From positions 1-64,000 of the forward strand of contig JACQWR010000004.1 of the NCBI GenBank assembly GCA_016209105.1: a stretch of DNA of 64,000 bases, in the 5' to 3' direction. Source of the stretch: Deltaproteobacteria bacterium. Its GTDB lineage: Bacteria > Desulfobacterota > Syntrophia > Syntrophales > JACQWR01. Every line of letters starts with the position of its first letter. Within the stretch, counting starts at the first letter, position 1. The position numbers were made by a program, and so were the translations under genes. Positions 25,095 through 33,252 of the stretch are shown here, piece after piece. The notes under the pieces are model-generated. The model did no database searches. It had not been told where the DNA came from and was given only the letters and a program-made list of their open reading frames with translations.

Positions 25095-25640
25095 TCAGAA
25101 TGTCCCCTTTTCGCTCCCCCGCGTCTTGAGGGCTTCCATCACTTGGGGCAATAGCCATTCAGCGACCATCGCATGCCCGGCAGCAGTAAGATGTATTCCA
25201 TCCGGCTGAAACGCATCTGGCGGCACGATTTTGCTCAAGGCGCAAATAATGATAACCCGAATCCTTCGCGCCTCAAGGCGGCTGCGCAAGGTCGAGACTT
25301 CACTTTGCCAATCCCCCTGTCTGCCTAGGCGGGAAGCCGGACCGCCCACCTGGAGAATGACTATGCGTGTTCCCTGCGGCACCGAGCGGTCCAGCCGACG
25401 AAGCATACCCGAAAGCGTATCGAAATCCACGCCTTCATTAGTGACCGTAACGGCGATCCCTCGCGAACGGAGTAGAGCTTCCAGGCGTGCCGAATAGGTT
25501 TCATCGGACGCGACCCCTTTACCCTTGGTATTGCTCGCACCCAGCGCCACGATCTGGGCATCGGCTCCTGAAGCAGCGCTCACGACGTAAGCACATCCGA
25601 GCACAATCACGGCAATGAATATGACAAAGCCCCGTGTCAT
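25095..25640 (-). CDS. Secreted SGNH/GDSL-type hydrolase
   Basis: This 181-residue protein has a signal peptide (FVIFIAVIVLGCAYVVSAASG). Block I reads VALGASNTKG, with serine as in the arylesterase-type GASNTxG form. Block V is DGIHLTAAGH with Asp and His of the triad. It would hydrolyse an ester in the periplasm. It lies alone between two attC-like sites on the minus strand, like a cassette gene. Copy A4 is about 57 bases upstream in the same orientation. Confidence 0.82.
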   Translation of the reverse strand: MTRGFVIFIAVIVLGCAYVVSAASGADAQIVALGASNTKGKGVASDETYSARLEALLRSRGIAVTVTNEGVDFDTLSGMLRRLDRSVPQGTRIVILQVGGPASRLGRQGDWQSEVSTLRSRLEARRIRVIIICALSKIVPPDAFQPDGIHLTAAGHAMVAEWLLPQVMEALKTRGSEKGTF

Positions 25641-25696
25641 CGGAAATTCTCCTCTCCAGTTTTTCTTAACGAGGCAAAACGAGAAAATTTGTGCCT

Positions 25697-25828
25697 AATG
25701 CGCGAGTTGAGCAGTGCCCGAAGGGCATCTGTTCGAACTCCTGGTTCTCCCCGCAGCGGAGCGGAGGGAGAATCAGGAGTGAGCTGCTCAACTCGCGCAT
25801 TCCCCCCGGCGCTCCGCGCCGGGGGGAA
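25697..25828 (-). repeat. 132-bp palindromic element, copy A4
   Basis: It is identical over 132 bases to A1, 25 kb away, but on the minus strand. In minus orientation G (25829) precedes it and TTAGGC (25698-25693) ends and follows it, so deletion of the element plus one TT restores GTTAGGC. The SGNH gene follows it. Confidence 0.9.
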
Positions 25829-25880
25829 CGCTTGGCTTCAGGCGCGAGGGAGCCGAGTCGCCTGAAAGCCGTTGTTATGA
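25829..25880 (-). other. attC-like site, left part (site 4)
   Basis: On the minus strand, CATAACAAC is followed by GGCTTtCAGGCG / CGCCTGAAGCC (25870-25834), a stem with one unpaired T, then AAGCG and copy A4. The left box does not match RYYYAAC cleanly. The position after a cassette-like gene and before an A element equals that of sites 1 and 3. Confidence 0.5.
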
Positions 25881-25907
25881 CAACTTCAAGTAATTGAAAC
25901 TTTGATA

Positions 25908-26306
25908 TTAACCATGTTTTTGCATGTCATTTATTGCCATGGTAATAGTACCTGGATTTAATTGAACCTTATTTCCAAGAACGAAATCAAAGAATTTCTT
26001 GTAACCAATTGCTCTGATGTCATCATTCCAATTTCGCAACGGGTGGAATCCGAGCCTGTTTCTTAAAGTCTCTAGTGCTGCCATTATTTCGTCATCATTT
26101 TGCATGTTGTGTATCCCTGAAGAAGTGAGAAGTTCGATCACGACCCCTGCGCCTTTATATTTCGAAAAGAATACGTTTACGAAATCATCAATTCTTCTTT
26201 CTTTTAATTGGGACTTATATCGTCTCTCTGTGCGAACGACGCCGGCGAAATAAGTCAAGACCGATAATAAGAGGCCACCAATACCTATGATTATTTCAGC
26301 ACTCAT
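25908..26306 (-). CDS. Small protein with one N-terminal membrane helix
   Basis: This 132-residue protein has one helix (IIIGIGGLLLSVLTYFAGV) at residues 5-23, then a charged soluble part (RTERRYKSQLKERRIDDFVN). I recognise no enzyme motif. The ribosome site is weak. The AT-rich composition, the isolated position and the attC-like site downstream suggest a cassette gene. Confidence 0.6.
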   Translation of the reverse strand: MSAEIIIGIGGLLLSVLTYFAGVVRTERRYKSQLKERRIDDFVNVFFSKYKGAGVVIELLTSSGIHNMQNDDEIMAALETLRNRLGFHPLRNWNDDIRAIGYKKFFDFVLGNKVQLNPGTITMAINDMQKHG

Positions 26307-26323
26307 AATAATTCTTTCATAAT

Positions 26324-26347
26324 CGCGGCGACGCAGTCGCCGGGAAA
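26324..26347 (-). repeat. Partial repeat B (B4) at the head of the minus-strand array
   Basis: AATCGCGGCGACGCAGTCGC and CGGGAA in reverse of B1, shortened. It lies 18 bases upstream of the one-helix gene. The gap 26307-26716 also holds a 22-codon minus-strand frame (26355-26423) that I cannot support, and the possible integrase relic at 26576. Confidence 0.6.
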
Positions 26348-26575
26348 AGGTATTCTATAGTTTCTGGATATCTCCACGACGAGCCAGAATCAGCAGAGCT
26401 CCGGCCACGATCCCTTCAGTCATGCACTTACCCTTATGACTTGCCGACTACGGCTATACCATTTAAAATACGGCAGGTTACTTATAAATCTCTTGACAGA
26501 AATTATGCAACCATTTCTTTCTACTTACGGATATCATGTCAAAATTAAGATTATCATGATTATGGAGATTCCCGT

Positions 26576-26740
26576 ATGCTGGCGATCCCGACTGCATTGC
26601 AGTTGAAATTTGATGAGCAGCTTCAAATCGGGACCGTTGTTCTATTTTCCGTTAAAAGGGAAATGCCTGTTGTTCTGAAAGTTGATTGCGAAATAATTAG
26701 TACTGCGCTTTTTCTGCTAAAGCTTTCTGAAGGCGGGTAG
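26576..26740 (+). pseudogene. Possible relic of an integron-type integrase N-terminus
   Basis: A 54-codon frame starts at ATG 26576 with GGAG eight bases upstream. Its first residues, MLAIPTALQLKFDEQL, resemble the start of integron-type tyrosine recombinases as I remember them; the rest does not, and it runs into the end of the MFS gene on the other strand. It faces away from the minus-strand cassette genes, the normal position of intI relative to its array. This is weak evidence from about 16 residues. Confidence 0.25.
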
Positions 26741-27964
26741 GAATACATATATGGAAACGACGCAGAGGATGATAAAGACTCCGAGAAGCATGGAGGTTGA
26801 TACGACCCCTGCGTATTCTCCTCCAAGCCCCAATCCGTAGGCCACCCAGGCGCCGACAAACCCTCTTATAACTTCCCTCAGGCTCATGACCCGCCCTCTC
26901 ATTTCATCAGGAATAATTCCCTGAAGCGCCGTTCGGCCGACATTCTCAAATACGGTGCCGAAGCCACTCGCCGCAATGAGCAGCAGAAAGGACAGGAGCA
27001 ATGCCTGTGAAACTGAAAACGCAATGAGCAGGAACCCCACGAGAATACCGCAACAAATGATCAGTTTGCCTTTGTGCCGGTAGTTTCCTAAGGTCGCAAT
27101 GCCAAAGAGACCCACCACGCCGCCTATTCCCTCGGCCATGTTCAGGTAGCCGAAACCGGTCGGCCCGGCATGGAGGATGCTGTCGGCAAAAAAAGGAAGG
27201 AAGGTGCTGCTCATTTCGGACTGGAACTCACGCAGGGCAAAAACAAGCACCAGACATACAATCAGGCCGTTGGCAACCACATACTCCAGCCCTTTGCCCA
27301 GATTCTGCCATGCCCCATGCGTCCCGGCACGGGGATGGACAGCAGGAACATTGATTCTCATTAACCAAAAAGATGCCAGCAGCATACCGACCGTGCTGAC
27401 GCCAAAGAGCGGCGCAGTCCCAAAAGAGGCAATGAAACCCCCCGCCAGAGGAGCTCCAAGAATAGCCGCTGTCCGGACCGAAATCGTATCCAGGGCAATG
27501 GCATTCATCCATTCGTGCTTTGGTGTCAGATTGGGAATAAGGGCGTCTCGGGCCGGGTGGTTAATGCCCTTTATGGCCGCGTTCAGGACAGCAGCCAGAA
27601 GAAGGTGCCAGGGGGCAATCGTTCCGGTGCGGGCAAGCACGAGAAGCGATGTTGACACAACGGCGCTGGCCATAAAACAACCGAGCAGAACCCTCCGGCG
27701 GTCACGCCGGTCCGCCACCACCCCTCCCAAGAGGGCAAAGAAAAAAAGAGGGGCGATCCTGCAGCAGGTCAACAGCCCCAGGTAGAAAGGCGACCTGGTC
27801 AGTTCCATCATGAGCCAGGCGCTGGCCATGATCTCCATCTGCTGTCCGGTATGTTCCGTGCAGGAGCCAAACCAGTACAAGCGGTAATCACGGTAGCGCA
27901 GGGAAGAAAAAGTTCGCGACCAGAAGGGTACGGGGTTGATCCGGGAATTAGGCTCCACAAGCAT
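26717..27964 (-). CDS. MFS exporter (EntS/MFS_3-like)
   Basis: This 415-residue protein has about 12 membrane helices. The MFS loop GGVVADRRDRRRVLLG lies between helices 2 and 3. The start region YRLYWFGSCTEHTGQQM is typical of the MFS_3 group, often exporters of siderophores or drugs. It is last in the arsR-led run, 34 bases after the Fe-S protein gene. Substrate unknown; arsenic-compound export is possible from context only. Confidence 0.85.
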   Translation of the reverse strand: MLVEPNSRINPVPFWSRTFSSLRYRDYRLYWFGSCTEHTGQQMEIMASAWLMMELTRSPFYLGLLTCCRIAPLFFFALLGGVVADRRDRRRVLLGCFMASAVVSTSLLVLARTGTIAPWHLLLAAVLNAAIKGINHPARDALIPNLTPKHEWMNAIALDTISVRTAAILGAPLAGGFIASFGTAPLFGVSTVGMLLASFWLMRINVPAVHPRAGTHGAWQNLGKGLEYVVANGLIVCLVLVFALREFQSEMSSTFLPFFADSILHAGPTGFGYLNMAEGIGGVVGLFGIATLGNYRHKGKLIICCGILVGFLLIAFSVSQALLLSFLLLIAASGFGTVFENVGRTALQGIIPDEMRGRVMSLREVIRGFVGAWVAYGLGLGGEYAGVVSTSMLLGVFIILCVVSIYVFLPAFRKL

Positions 27965-27998
27965 GTCCTCTACAATTGCCGTCCGAGTTGAAACAGCA

Positions 27999-28856
27999 TT
28001 AAATTATGGGTGATACCCCCCGGCTCTCCCCGTGGGTTTCCGATCTGAGCCCCATGCCCGCCACAATATCGAGCAACGCGTCCCGCAGATGCATGCCGGC
28101 GCCGCCTTCCTCGAAAACGGGCCGGCAGAGACCCACGGATATCTCACCCGTCCAGAGACGCACGGCAAATGCCATGCAGGTCATCTCGCCGCACTGCCGG
28201 CAGTTGGTTCTGGGCAGCCGCTTGAAAATCTCGATGGCCGGCGGTTTCTTCCGTGTCTCGAAACAGGGGACGATACGGTCACGGTCGGCCCAAGTTTGCA
28301 CGGCCAGGCGGCGAATGCGTTCGAGGGTCAGCCAGGCATCCACGATCTCGTCCGCCTTGGCAATCGTGATGCGTTGCCGGTAAAGCGCAATCATCCGGTA
28401 CTCATCCATGAAGGCAAGGGTATCCGCGGCAGGGGTGTAGGAAGCCTGCGGCAGCACGGCGTTGATATAGGGAAGCACGGGGCCCAAGTCCCCTTCCAGG
28501 TGTGCGATCAACCGGATCTTCGTCTCATCGGCAACGCAGGGACCAAGCACCATGATTGAGGAGCGGCGGAAAAACTCGCCCGACGCCGACTCACCCTCCG
28601 GCATGGGGCCGTCCGGCATTTGTGTCCGCGCTGCGCGGTAATCCACCCAGCCGGAGAAAACGACGGTCGCACCCGCTTTCTCCTCCAGGACGGCCCGGAT
28701 TTCCCTGCTCATGACCAGCGCCGGAACGGCAACGAGAGACAGCGCGGGGGTGGGGTCTATGCGCTCATACCCGGCCCCCATGGCGTCGAGCACGCCGACT
28801 GCCCTGAAAAGCTCCTCAGACGTGGGGCACGTTGTGACGCACAGATCATCTTCCAT
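27999..28856 (-). CDS. Fe-S cluster-binding protein (PF04060-like) with a DUF3343-like N-terminus
   Basis: This is a 285-residue protein. Residues 1-55 look like DUF3343 (LCVTTCPTSEELFRAVGVLD). Near residue 225, PRTNCRQCGEMTCMAFAV and a later cysteine in GLCRPVF form the four-cysteine 4Fe-4S motif of the PF04060 domain. It follows the acr3 remnant by 22 bases. Such proteins occur next to arsenic genes in anaerobes, but no reaction is known to me. Confidence 0.75.
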   Translation of the reverse strand: MEDDLCVTTCPTSEELFRAVGVLDAMGAGYERIDPTPALSLVAVPALVMSREIRAVLEEKAGATVVFSGWVDYRAARTQMPDGPMPEGESASGEFFRRSSIMVLGPCVADETKIRLIAHLEGDLGPVLPYINAVLPQASYTPAADTLAFMDEYRMIALYRQRITIAKADEIVDAWLTLERIRRLAVQTWADRDRIVPCFETRKKPPAIEIFKRLPRTNCRQCGEMTCMAFAVRLWTGEISVGLCRPVFEEGGAGMHLRDALLDIVAGMGLRSETHGESRGVSPII

Positions 28857-28878
28857 CGCATGTTCTGTCCCGATCTTG

Positions 28879-29464
28879 TTAAAACATCCGCTTTCTGAAC
28901 CAGAACGCCACGTTTACCAGTCCGATCATCACCGGCACTTCCACGAGCGGGCCGATGACCGCGGCAAAGGCGGCCCCCGAGCTGAGTCCGAATACGGCAA
29001 CCGCCACGGCGATTGCCAGTTCGAAGTTGTTGCTGGCGGAAGTAAAGGCCAGCGTGGTCGTCTTGGAATAATCCGCGCCCATTTTCCTGCCCATCACAAA
29101 AGAAACGACAAACATCACAATGAAGTATATGCCCAGCGGTATGGCGATGCGCAGCACATCCATGGGTATGGTCACGATCAGCTTTCCCTTCAGGCTGAAC
29201 ATGACCACGATGGTAAACAGCAGGGCAATAAGGGTGATGGGGCTGATTATCGGGACGAAGCTCTTGTGGTAGCGCTCCTTGCCTACCAGCCTCAGGCCTA
29301 TCAAGCGGGTCAATGCCCCGGCGATACTGGGAATGCCCAGATAGATAAAGACGCTCTCCGCAATCTGCCGGATGCTCACGTCTACGATACTTCCCGAAAG
29401 GCCGAAAAATGAGCGTCAGGTAGCGGTCGAAGAAGGAAAGTTTCTTGCTGATTTCAGTCGTCAT
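28879..29464 (-). pseudogene. acr3 arsenite efflux gene, internally deleted and out of frame
   Basis: The first 20 codons from ATG 29464 ([20 protein letters not shown]) match the usual ACR3 start. After about 29400 the frame changes and the last 165 residues are a perfect ACR3 C-terminal half ([59 protein letters not shown]). Roughly half of the usual 350 residues are missing, including the helix with the essential cysteine. Efflux must be lost unless another copy exists. Confidence 0.82.
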
Positions 29465-29499
29465 GTTCACTTCCAGAAGGTAACTCATCTAAAAAAATC

Positions 29500-29841
29500 T
29501 TACGCGCAATTATTCTTACCGCTAAGTCCCCTCAGGCGCTCCCGATCCTTCCCGACTGTTTTGTTTGCCGCAATCATCGCCCGAAGTGCGGACGATACCG
29601 ATTTGTGAACCGGGCTCAAATCTACAGCAATCGAATAATGAATCCACACCCCCCTCCGGCGGTCGTTGAGCCAGCCGGCATTTTTCAGATACGCAAGATG
29701 GCGGGATACGGTGGACTGGGGAAGCTGCAGGACTGCCATAAGATCGCAGACGCAAAGTTCTCCTGCTTCGAGCAGCAAGGCCATTATCCGGAGACGGGTC
29801 TCGTCTTCCAAGGATTTGAATACCTTGGCGAGTTTTTTCAT
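29500..29841 (-). CDS. arsR: ArsR-family arsenite-responsive repressor
   Basis: This 113-residue winged-helix repressor has the metalloid-binding ELCVCDLM motif at the start of the recognition region and QSTVSRHLAYLKNAGWL. As(III) binding to the cysteines releases DNA. Its own promoter carries a perfect palindrome. It is first in the run with the acr3 remnant, the Fe-S protein and the MFS gene. No Shine-Dalgarno precedes the ATG. Confidence 0.92.
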   Translation of the reverse strand: MKKLAKVFKSLEDETRLRIMALLLEAGELCVCDLMAVLQLPQSTVSRHLAYLKNAGWLNDRRRGVWIHYSIAVDLSPVHKSVSSALRAMIAANKTVGKDRERLRGLSGKNNCA

Positions 29842-29847
29842 GGCAGG

Positions 29848-29876
29848 AATATATCCGCTAATGCGGATGAATGCAA
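29848..29876 (-). promoter_or_regulatory. arsR promoter and operator
   Basis: On the minus strand: TTGCAT (29876-29871), 17 bases, TATATT (29853-29848), then six bases to ATG. The palindrome ATCCGCTAATGCGGAT (29853-29868) fills the spacer. The expected transcription start falls on the ATG, so the arsR mRNA may be leaderless. Confidence 0.75.
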
Positions 29877-29979
29877 GTATATTTTTTCGGGATTGAAGCG
29901 CTCCTTGAGCAAACTACGGGGAATGCGCACGCTACCGAATTCATTTTACCAGGGGGAAGGCCACATCTTGACACCCGTA

Positions 29980-30768
29980 CTATTTGAGCAGGCGGCGGCG
30001 CATCTTATAGAGCGCCAGGGGGAAAAAGATGAGGCAGAAGAGCGCAAAGTAGCCGAGCCCGATGAGCAGGGAAGAATCGTACACCCCGAAAGCGAGCGCC
30101 CTCGTCATGGCGGTCAGGTGCATCAGCGGGAACACCAGGGCGATCTGCTGCGCCCAGTGGGGCAGGTTCTCGATGGGGAAAAAAGTCCCGCTGAACAGAA
30201 ACATAGGCGTGATGAAGAGGAATACGGGCAGGTTGAATATCTCGATGTTTTTTACGATCCCCGTAAAGTACATGCCGATGGCGCCGAAGGCGAGACCCCC
30301 GAGGAAAGAGAGCGGAATGATGAGCAGTCCCGCCGGATACGTGATCAAGCCGAACAGGCTGATCACCGCCTGCATGAGAAGAGTGCCGATGACCGCCTTG
30401 GTGGCGCCCCAGATGATTTCCCCCGTGATTATCTCGTCCAGGGAAAGGGGAGTTGCCATCATGGCGTCGAAGGTTTTCTGGTAGTACATGCGCACGAACG
30501 AGGCAAAGGTATTTTCGAAAAAAGCGTTGTTCATGATATTGATGGCGAGGAGCGCCGGCGCGATGTACCGCAGGTAGGACACCGCCTCTCCCTGGTACTG
30601 TATCCCCACCACCATGGCGCTCAGTCCCACGCCGAAAGCGAGGAGGTAGAAGAGAGGCTCCAGAAGCGGCGGAATGAAATTGATCTTCCAGCTTTCTTGA
30701 TAAACCGTCAGATTCCTCTGCCAAACCCGCAGGAAGCGGCGGGAAATATCGGGCGGTGTTATCCTCAT
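29980..30768 (-). CDS. ABC-2 type transporter permease (NodJ-like)
   Basis: This 262-residue protein has six membrane helices. It contains NAFFENTFASFVRMYYQKTFDAMMATPLS in parts, the usual ABC-2/NodJ conserved region, and FLFSGTFFPIENLP near helix 5. It pairs with the ATPase upstream, whose stop overlaps its start. Drug, polysaccharide or lipid export is likely; the substrate is unknown. Confidence 0.88.
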   Translation of the reverse strand: MRITPPDISRRFLRVWQRNLTVYQESWKINFIPPLLEPLFYLLAFGVGLSAMVVGIQYQGEAVSYLRYIAPALLAINIMNNAFFENTFASFVRMYYQKTFDAMMATPLSLDEIITGEIIWGATKAVIGTLLMQAVISLFGLITYPAGLLIIPLSFLGGLAFGAIGMYFTGIVKNIEIFNLPVFLFITPMFLFSGTFFPIENLPHWAQQIALVFPLMHLTAMTRALAFGVYDSSLLIGLGYFALFCLIFFPLALYKMRRRLLK

Positions 30769-31685
30769 TCTCTCAACTCCCTGCCCGTCAGCTTCAAAAA
30801 AACATCCTCCAGCGTTGCCCGGCGCATAATGCAGCCCTCGTTGCAGTACGTATCGCTGATCTCCCGGAACAGGCCGTCCCCTTCATTTATATAGATGATC
30901 AAGCGGTGTCCCAAGTCCTCATGCCGGAGTCTCCGCAATTTGACGTAGTCCCGCAGCCGGTCTTCCGGCTCAACGACCTCGATGATCTCGTGGCCGGCGT
31001 GTTCTTTCACGAGATCGGCTGGTGTGCCCTGAACGAGTATGCGGCCGTGGTCCATGATTATCAGCCGGTCGCAGAGGCGCGACGCCTCATCCATGTAGTG
31101 TGTGGTCAGGAGGATGGAGAGCCCCTTCGATCTCAGCTCCTCGAGCCGCTCCCAGACCTGGTGGCGGGACTGGGGATCGAGACCCGTCGTGGGTTCGTCG
31201 AGGATCAGCAGGTCGGGCTGATTGATCAGGGCGCGCGCAATCACCATCCGCCGCATCATGCCCCCGGACAGGTCAATTGCACGGGCGTTCCGGCGATGGT
31301 CAAGGGCCATGAATTTAAGCAGAGCGGCGGCTCTCTCCAGCGCCACCGGGCGGGGAATATTGAAATAGCGGGCAAAAACCTCCAGGTTCTGCAGCACCGT
31401 CAGATCGGGATCGAGGTTGTTTTCCTGCTGGCAGACGCCGATGCGCGCCTTGATGGCGCGCATGTTGTCCAGAAAATCGAGACCGAAGACCTTCATGATG
31501 CCCGACGTGGCCGGGGAAAAGCCGTAGATCATGCGGATCGTGGACGTCTTCCCCGCGCCGTTCGGCCCCAGGATGCCGAAGCACTCTCCCTGTCTTACCC
31601 GGAAGGAAACATCATCCACGGCCACCAGTTCACCAAAGGCCTTCCGCAGATGCTCTACCTCAACGATTGCGTCCGGGCTGTTCAC
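30765..31685 (-). CDS. ABC transporter ATPase (NodI/DrrA-like)
   Basis: This 306-residue subunit has Walker A GPNGAGKTST, Q-loop QQENNLD, signature LSGGMMRR, Walker B LLILDEP and H-loop TTHYMDEA. The C-terminal extension (about 230-306) is typical of NodI/DrrA. I chose GTG 31685 because GGAGG lies five bases before; a GTG five codons earlier overlaps the helicase stop but has no ribosome site. Confidence 0.9.
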   Translation of the reverse strand: MNSPDAIVEVEHLRKAFGELVAVDDVSFRVRQGECFGILGPNGAGKTSTIRMIYGFSPATSGIMKVFGLDFLDNMRAIKARIGVCQQENNLDPDLTVLQNLEVFARYFNIPRPVALERAAALLKFMALDHRRNARAIDLSGGMMRRMVIARALINQPDLLILDEPTTGLDPQSRHQVWERLEELRSKGLSILLTTHYMDEASRLCDRLIIMDHGRILVQGTPADLVKEHAGHEIIEVVEPEDRLRDYVKLRRLRHEDLGHRLIIYINEGDGLFREISDTYCNEGCIMRRATLEDVFLKLTGRELRE

Positions 31686-31696
31686 CTTGCCCTCCT

Positions 31697-33229
31697 TCAC
31701 CGGCGGGTGCGGGGACCGCGACTCCGGCTGGGTCTCTTTTTCTTTTCCCTGTCCATACCCGTCTTGCTCCTCGCAGCCTCTGCGGAAGGCGGCCGTGGCG
31801 GCGGCGCCTGCAGCGTTGTATGGTAATAATCGTCCAGCAGCATGGCCATGACTTGAAGCCCGTCTTCCGATTCCGACAGGCTCCGGCCCAGAGGGATGAA
31901 CCGTTTCATGCGCTCAGACTGCAGGCTGTCCAGGGAACGCAACCGCGCTTCCAGGAGCGCCATCGTGCGTTCTGCAACGATCGCCTCCACGTCCGCATCG
32001 CCGGGCAGCGGCCGTTCCTGCAGGTCGATCGTATAAATTTTGGCGATGTCACGCAGCTTGAACTGCTCCATGCCGGCGACAAGCGTGATGGCAACGCCGC
32101 TGGCTCCGACCCGGCCGGTACGCCCGGCGCGGTGAACGTAAATCTCATGGTCCTCCGGCGGTTCGTACTGGATAACGTGCGAAAGGTCGGGGATATCGAT
32201 GCCGCGCGACGCCACGTCGGTAGCCACCAGAAAGCGCAGATCCCCCGTACGCACCCGATCCAGCACCTTCTCCCGTGCACTCTGGCCTAAGTCGGAGCTG
32301 AGTTCGTCGGCATCATACCCGAACCGTTTCAGGACCACGGAAACAAAATGTACCGTCGTCCTGGTATTGCAGAAGATGATGGCGGAAACGGGATTCTCGA
32401 TCTCGATGATCCTGATCAGCGCCCGTTCTTTCCCGATCCCCGGGATGGTGTAATAGACGTGCTCCGTTTCGGCTACGTGGATGTTGTCGCGGCTTAAGCT
32501 CAGGAACTCGGGCTTTTCGAGAAACTCGCCGGCCAGCCGCAGCACGTAGGGGGGGAAGGTGGCGGAGAACATGTGCCCGTTCAGCCGTCGGGCCGGCAGA
32601 TACTCCTGCAGGCGCTTCATGTCGGGGTAGAATCCCATGGACAGCATGCGGTCGGCTTCGTCGAAGACCAGGATCCGCAGACCTTCCAGGGAAACGGACT
32701 TTTTCAGCAGGTGATCGAGGATACGGCCCGGCGTTCCCACCACCAGATGCGCCCCTTTGCGAAAAGCGTCGAGCTGAGGCCCATAGCCCACACCGCCGTA
32801 AACCGCCACCGTGTTCACCCCCGTATCGCCGAACAACATCACGGCCTCTTTCGCCACCTGCACGGCAAGTTCACGCGTGGGCACCAGCACAAGGGCCTGG
32901 CATACCGCCCGTTTGGGGTCGATCTTTTCCAGCACCGGCAACAGGTAGGCGCCGGTCTTGCCGCTGCCCGTACGCGACTGCACCATGAGGTTGCGGCCTG
33001 CCAGCATGTACGGCATGGCCCGGGCCTGCACCGGCAGCAACCGTGTCCATCCGGCCCTGGCGCAGGCGCCCCGCAATTGCTCCGGCAGTTCACTGAGCGC
33101 TATTTCCGGCAGGGCGTTTTCCGGTTCTACAATGCTCTCTCCCTTCCCGGCATCTTCTCTTCCCTGTTGTTTCTCATCCGGTCCATTTAGCCGGGGTGCA
33201 TTGCCTTGTCTATCAGCCTCATCGTTCAT
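31697..33229 (-). CDS. DEAD-box RNA helicase
   Basis: This 510-residue helicase has a full motif set: SRTGSGKT (I), PTREL (Ia), TPGR (Ib), VFDEADRM (II), SATF (III), IFCNTRTT (IV), DVASRGIDI (V) and HRAGRTGR (VI). The C-terminus is basic (KKKRPSRSRG), as in RhlE/CsdA-like proteins. ATG 33229 has AGGGAGG upstream. It shares the operon with the ABC transporter and the ALS-like enzyme; the reason is not obvious. Confidence 0.93.
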   Translation of the reverse strand: MNDEADRQGNAPRLNGPDEKQQGREDAGKGESIVEPENALPEIALSELPEQLRGACARAGWTRLLPVQARAMPYMLAGRNLMVQSRTGSGKTGAYLLPVLEKIDPKRAVCQALVLVPTRELAVQVAKEAVMLFGDTGVNTVAVYGGVGYGPQLDAFRKGAHLVVGTPGRILDHLLKKSVSLEGLRILVFDEADRMLSMGFYPDMKRLQEYLPARRLNGHMFSATFPPYVLRLAGEFLEKPEFLSLSRDNIHVAETEHVYYTIPGIGKERALIRIIEIENPVSAIIFCNTRTTVHFVSVVLKRFGYDADELSSDLGQSAREKVLDRVRTGDLRFLVATDVASRGIDIPDLSHVIQYEPPEDHEIYVHRAGRTGRVGASGVAITLVAGMEQFKLRDIAKIYTIDLQERPLPGDADVEAIVAERTMALLEARLRSLDSLQSERMKRFIPLGRSLSESEDGLQVMAMLLDDYYHTTLQAPPPRPPSAEAARSKTGMDREKKKRPSRSRGPRTRR

Positions 33230-33252
33230 CGTTTCCTCCCTAGCACGGCCTG

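Noticed and set aside
26355..26423. 22-codon minus-strand frame with a hydrophobic centre
   Set aside because: Too short, no ribosome site, no partner gene.
28757..29488. 243-codon minus-strand ORF as a real protein
   Set aside because: After the first ~20 codons of the ACR3 start it is out of frame with the ACR3 coding sequence; the product is rich in Arg/Gly/His and has no membrane helices.
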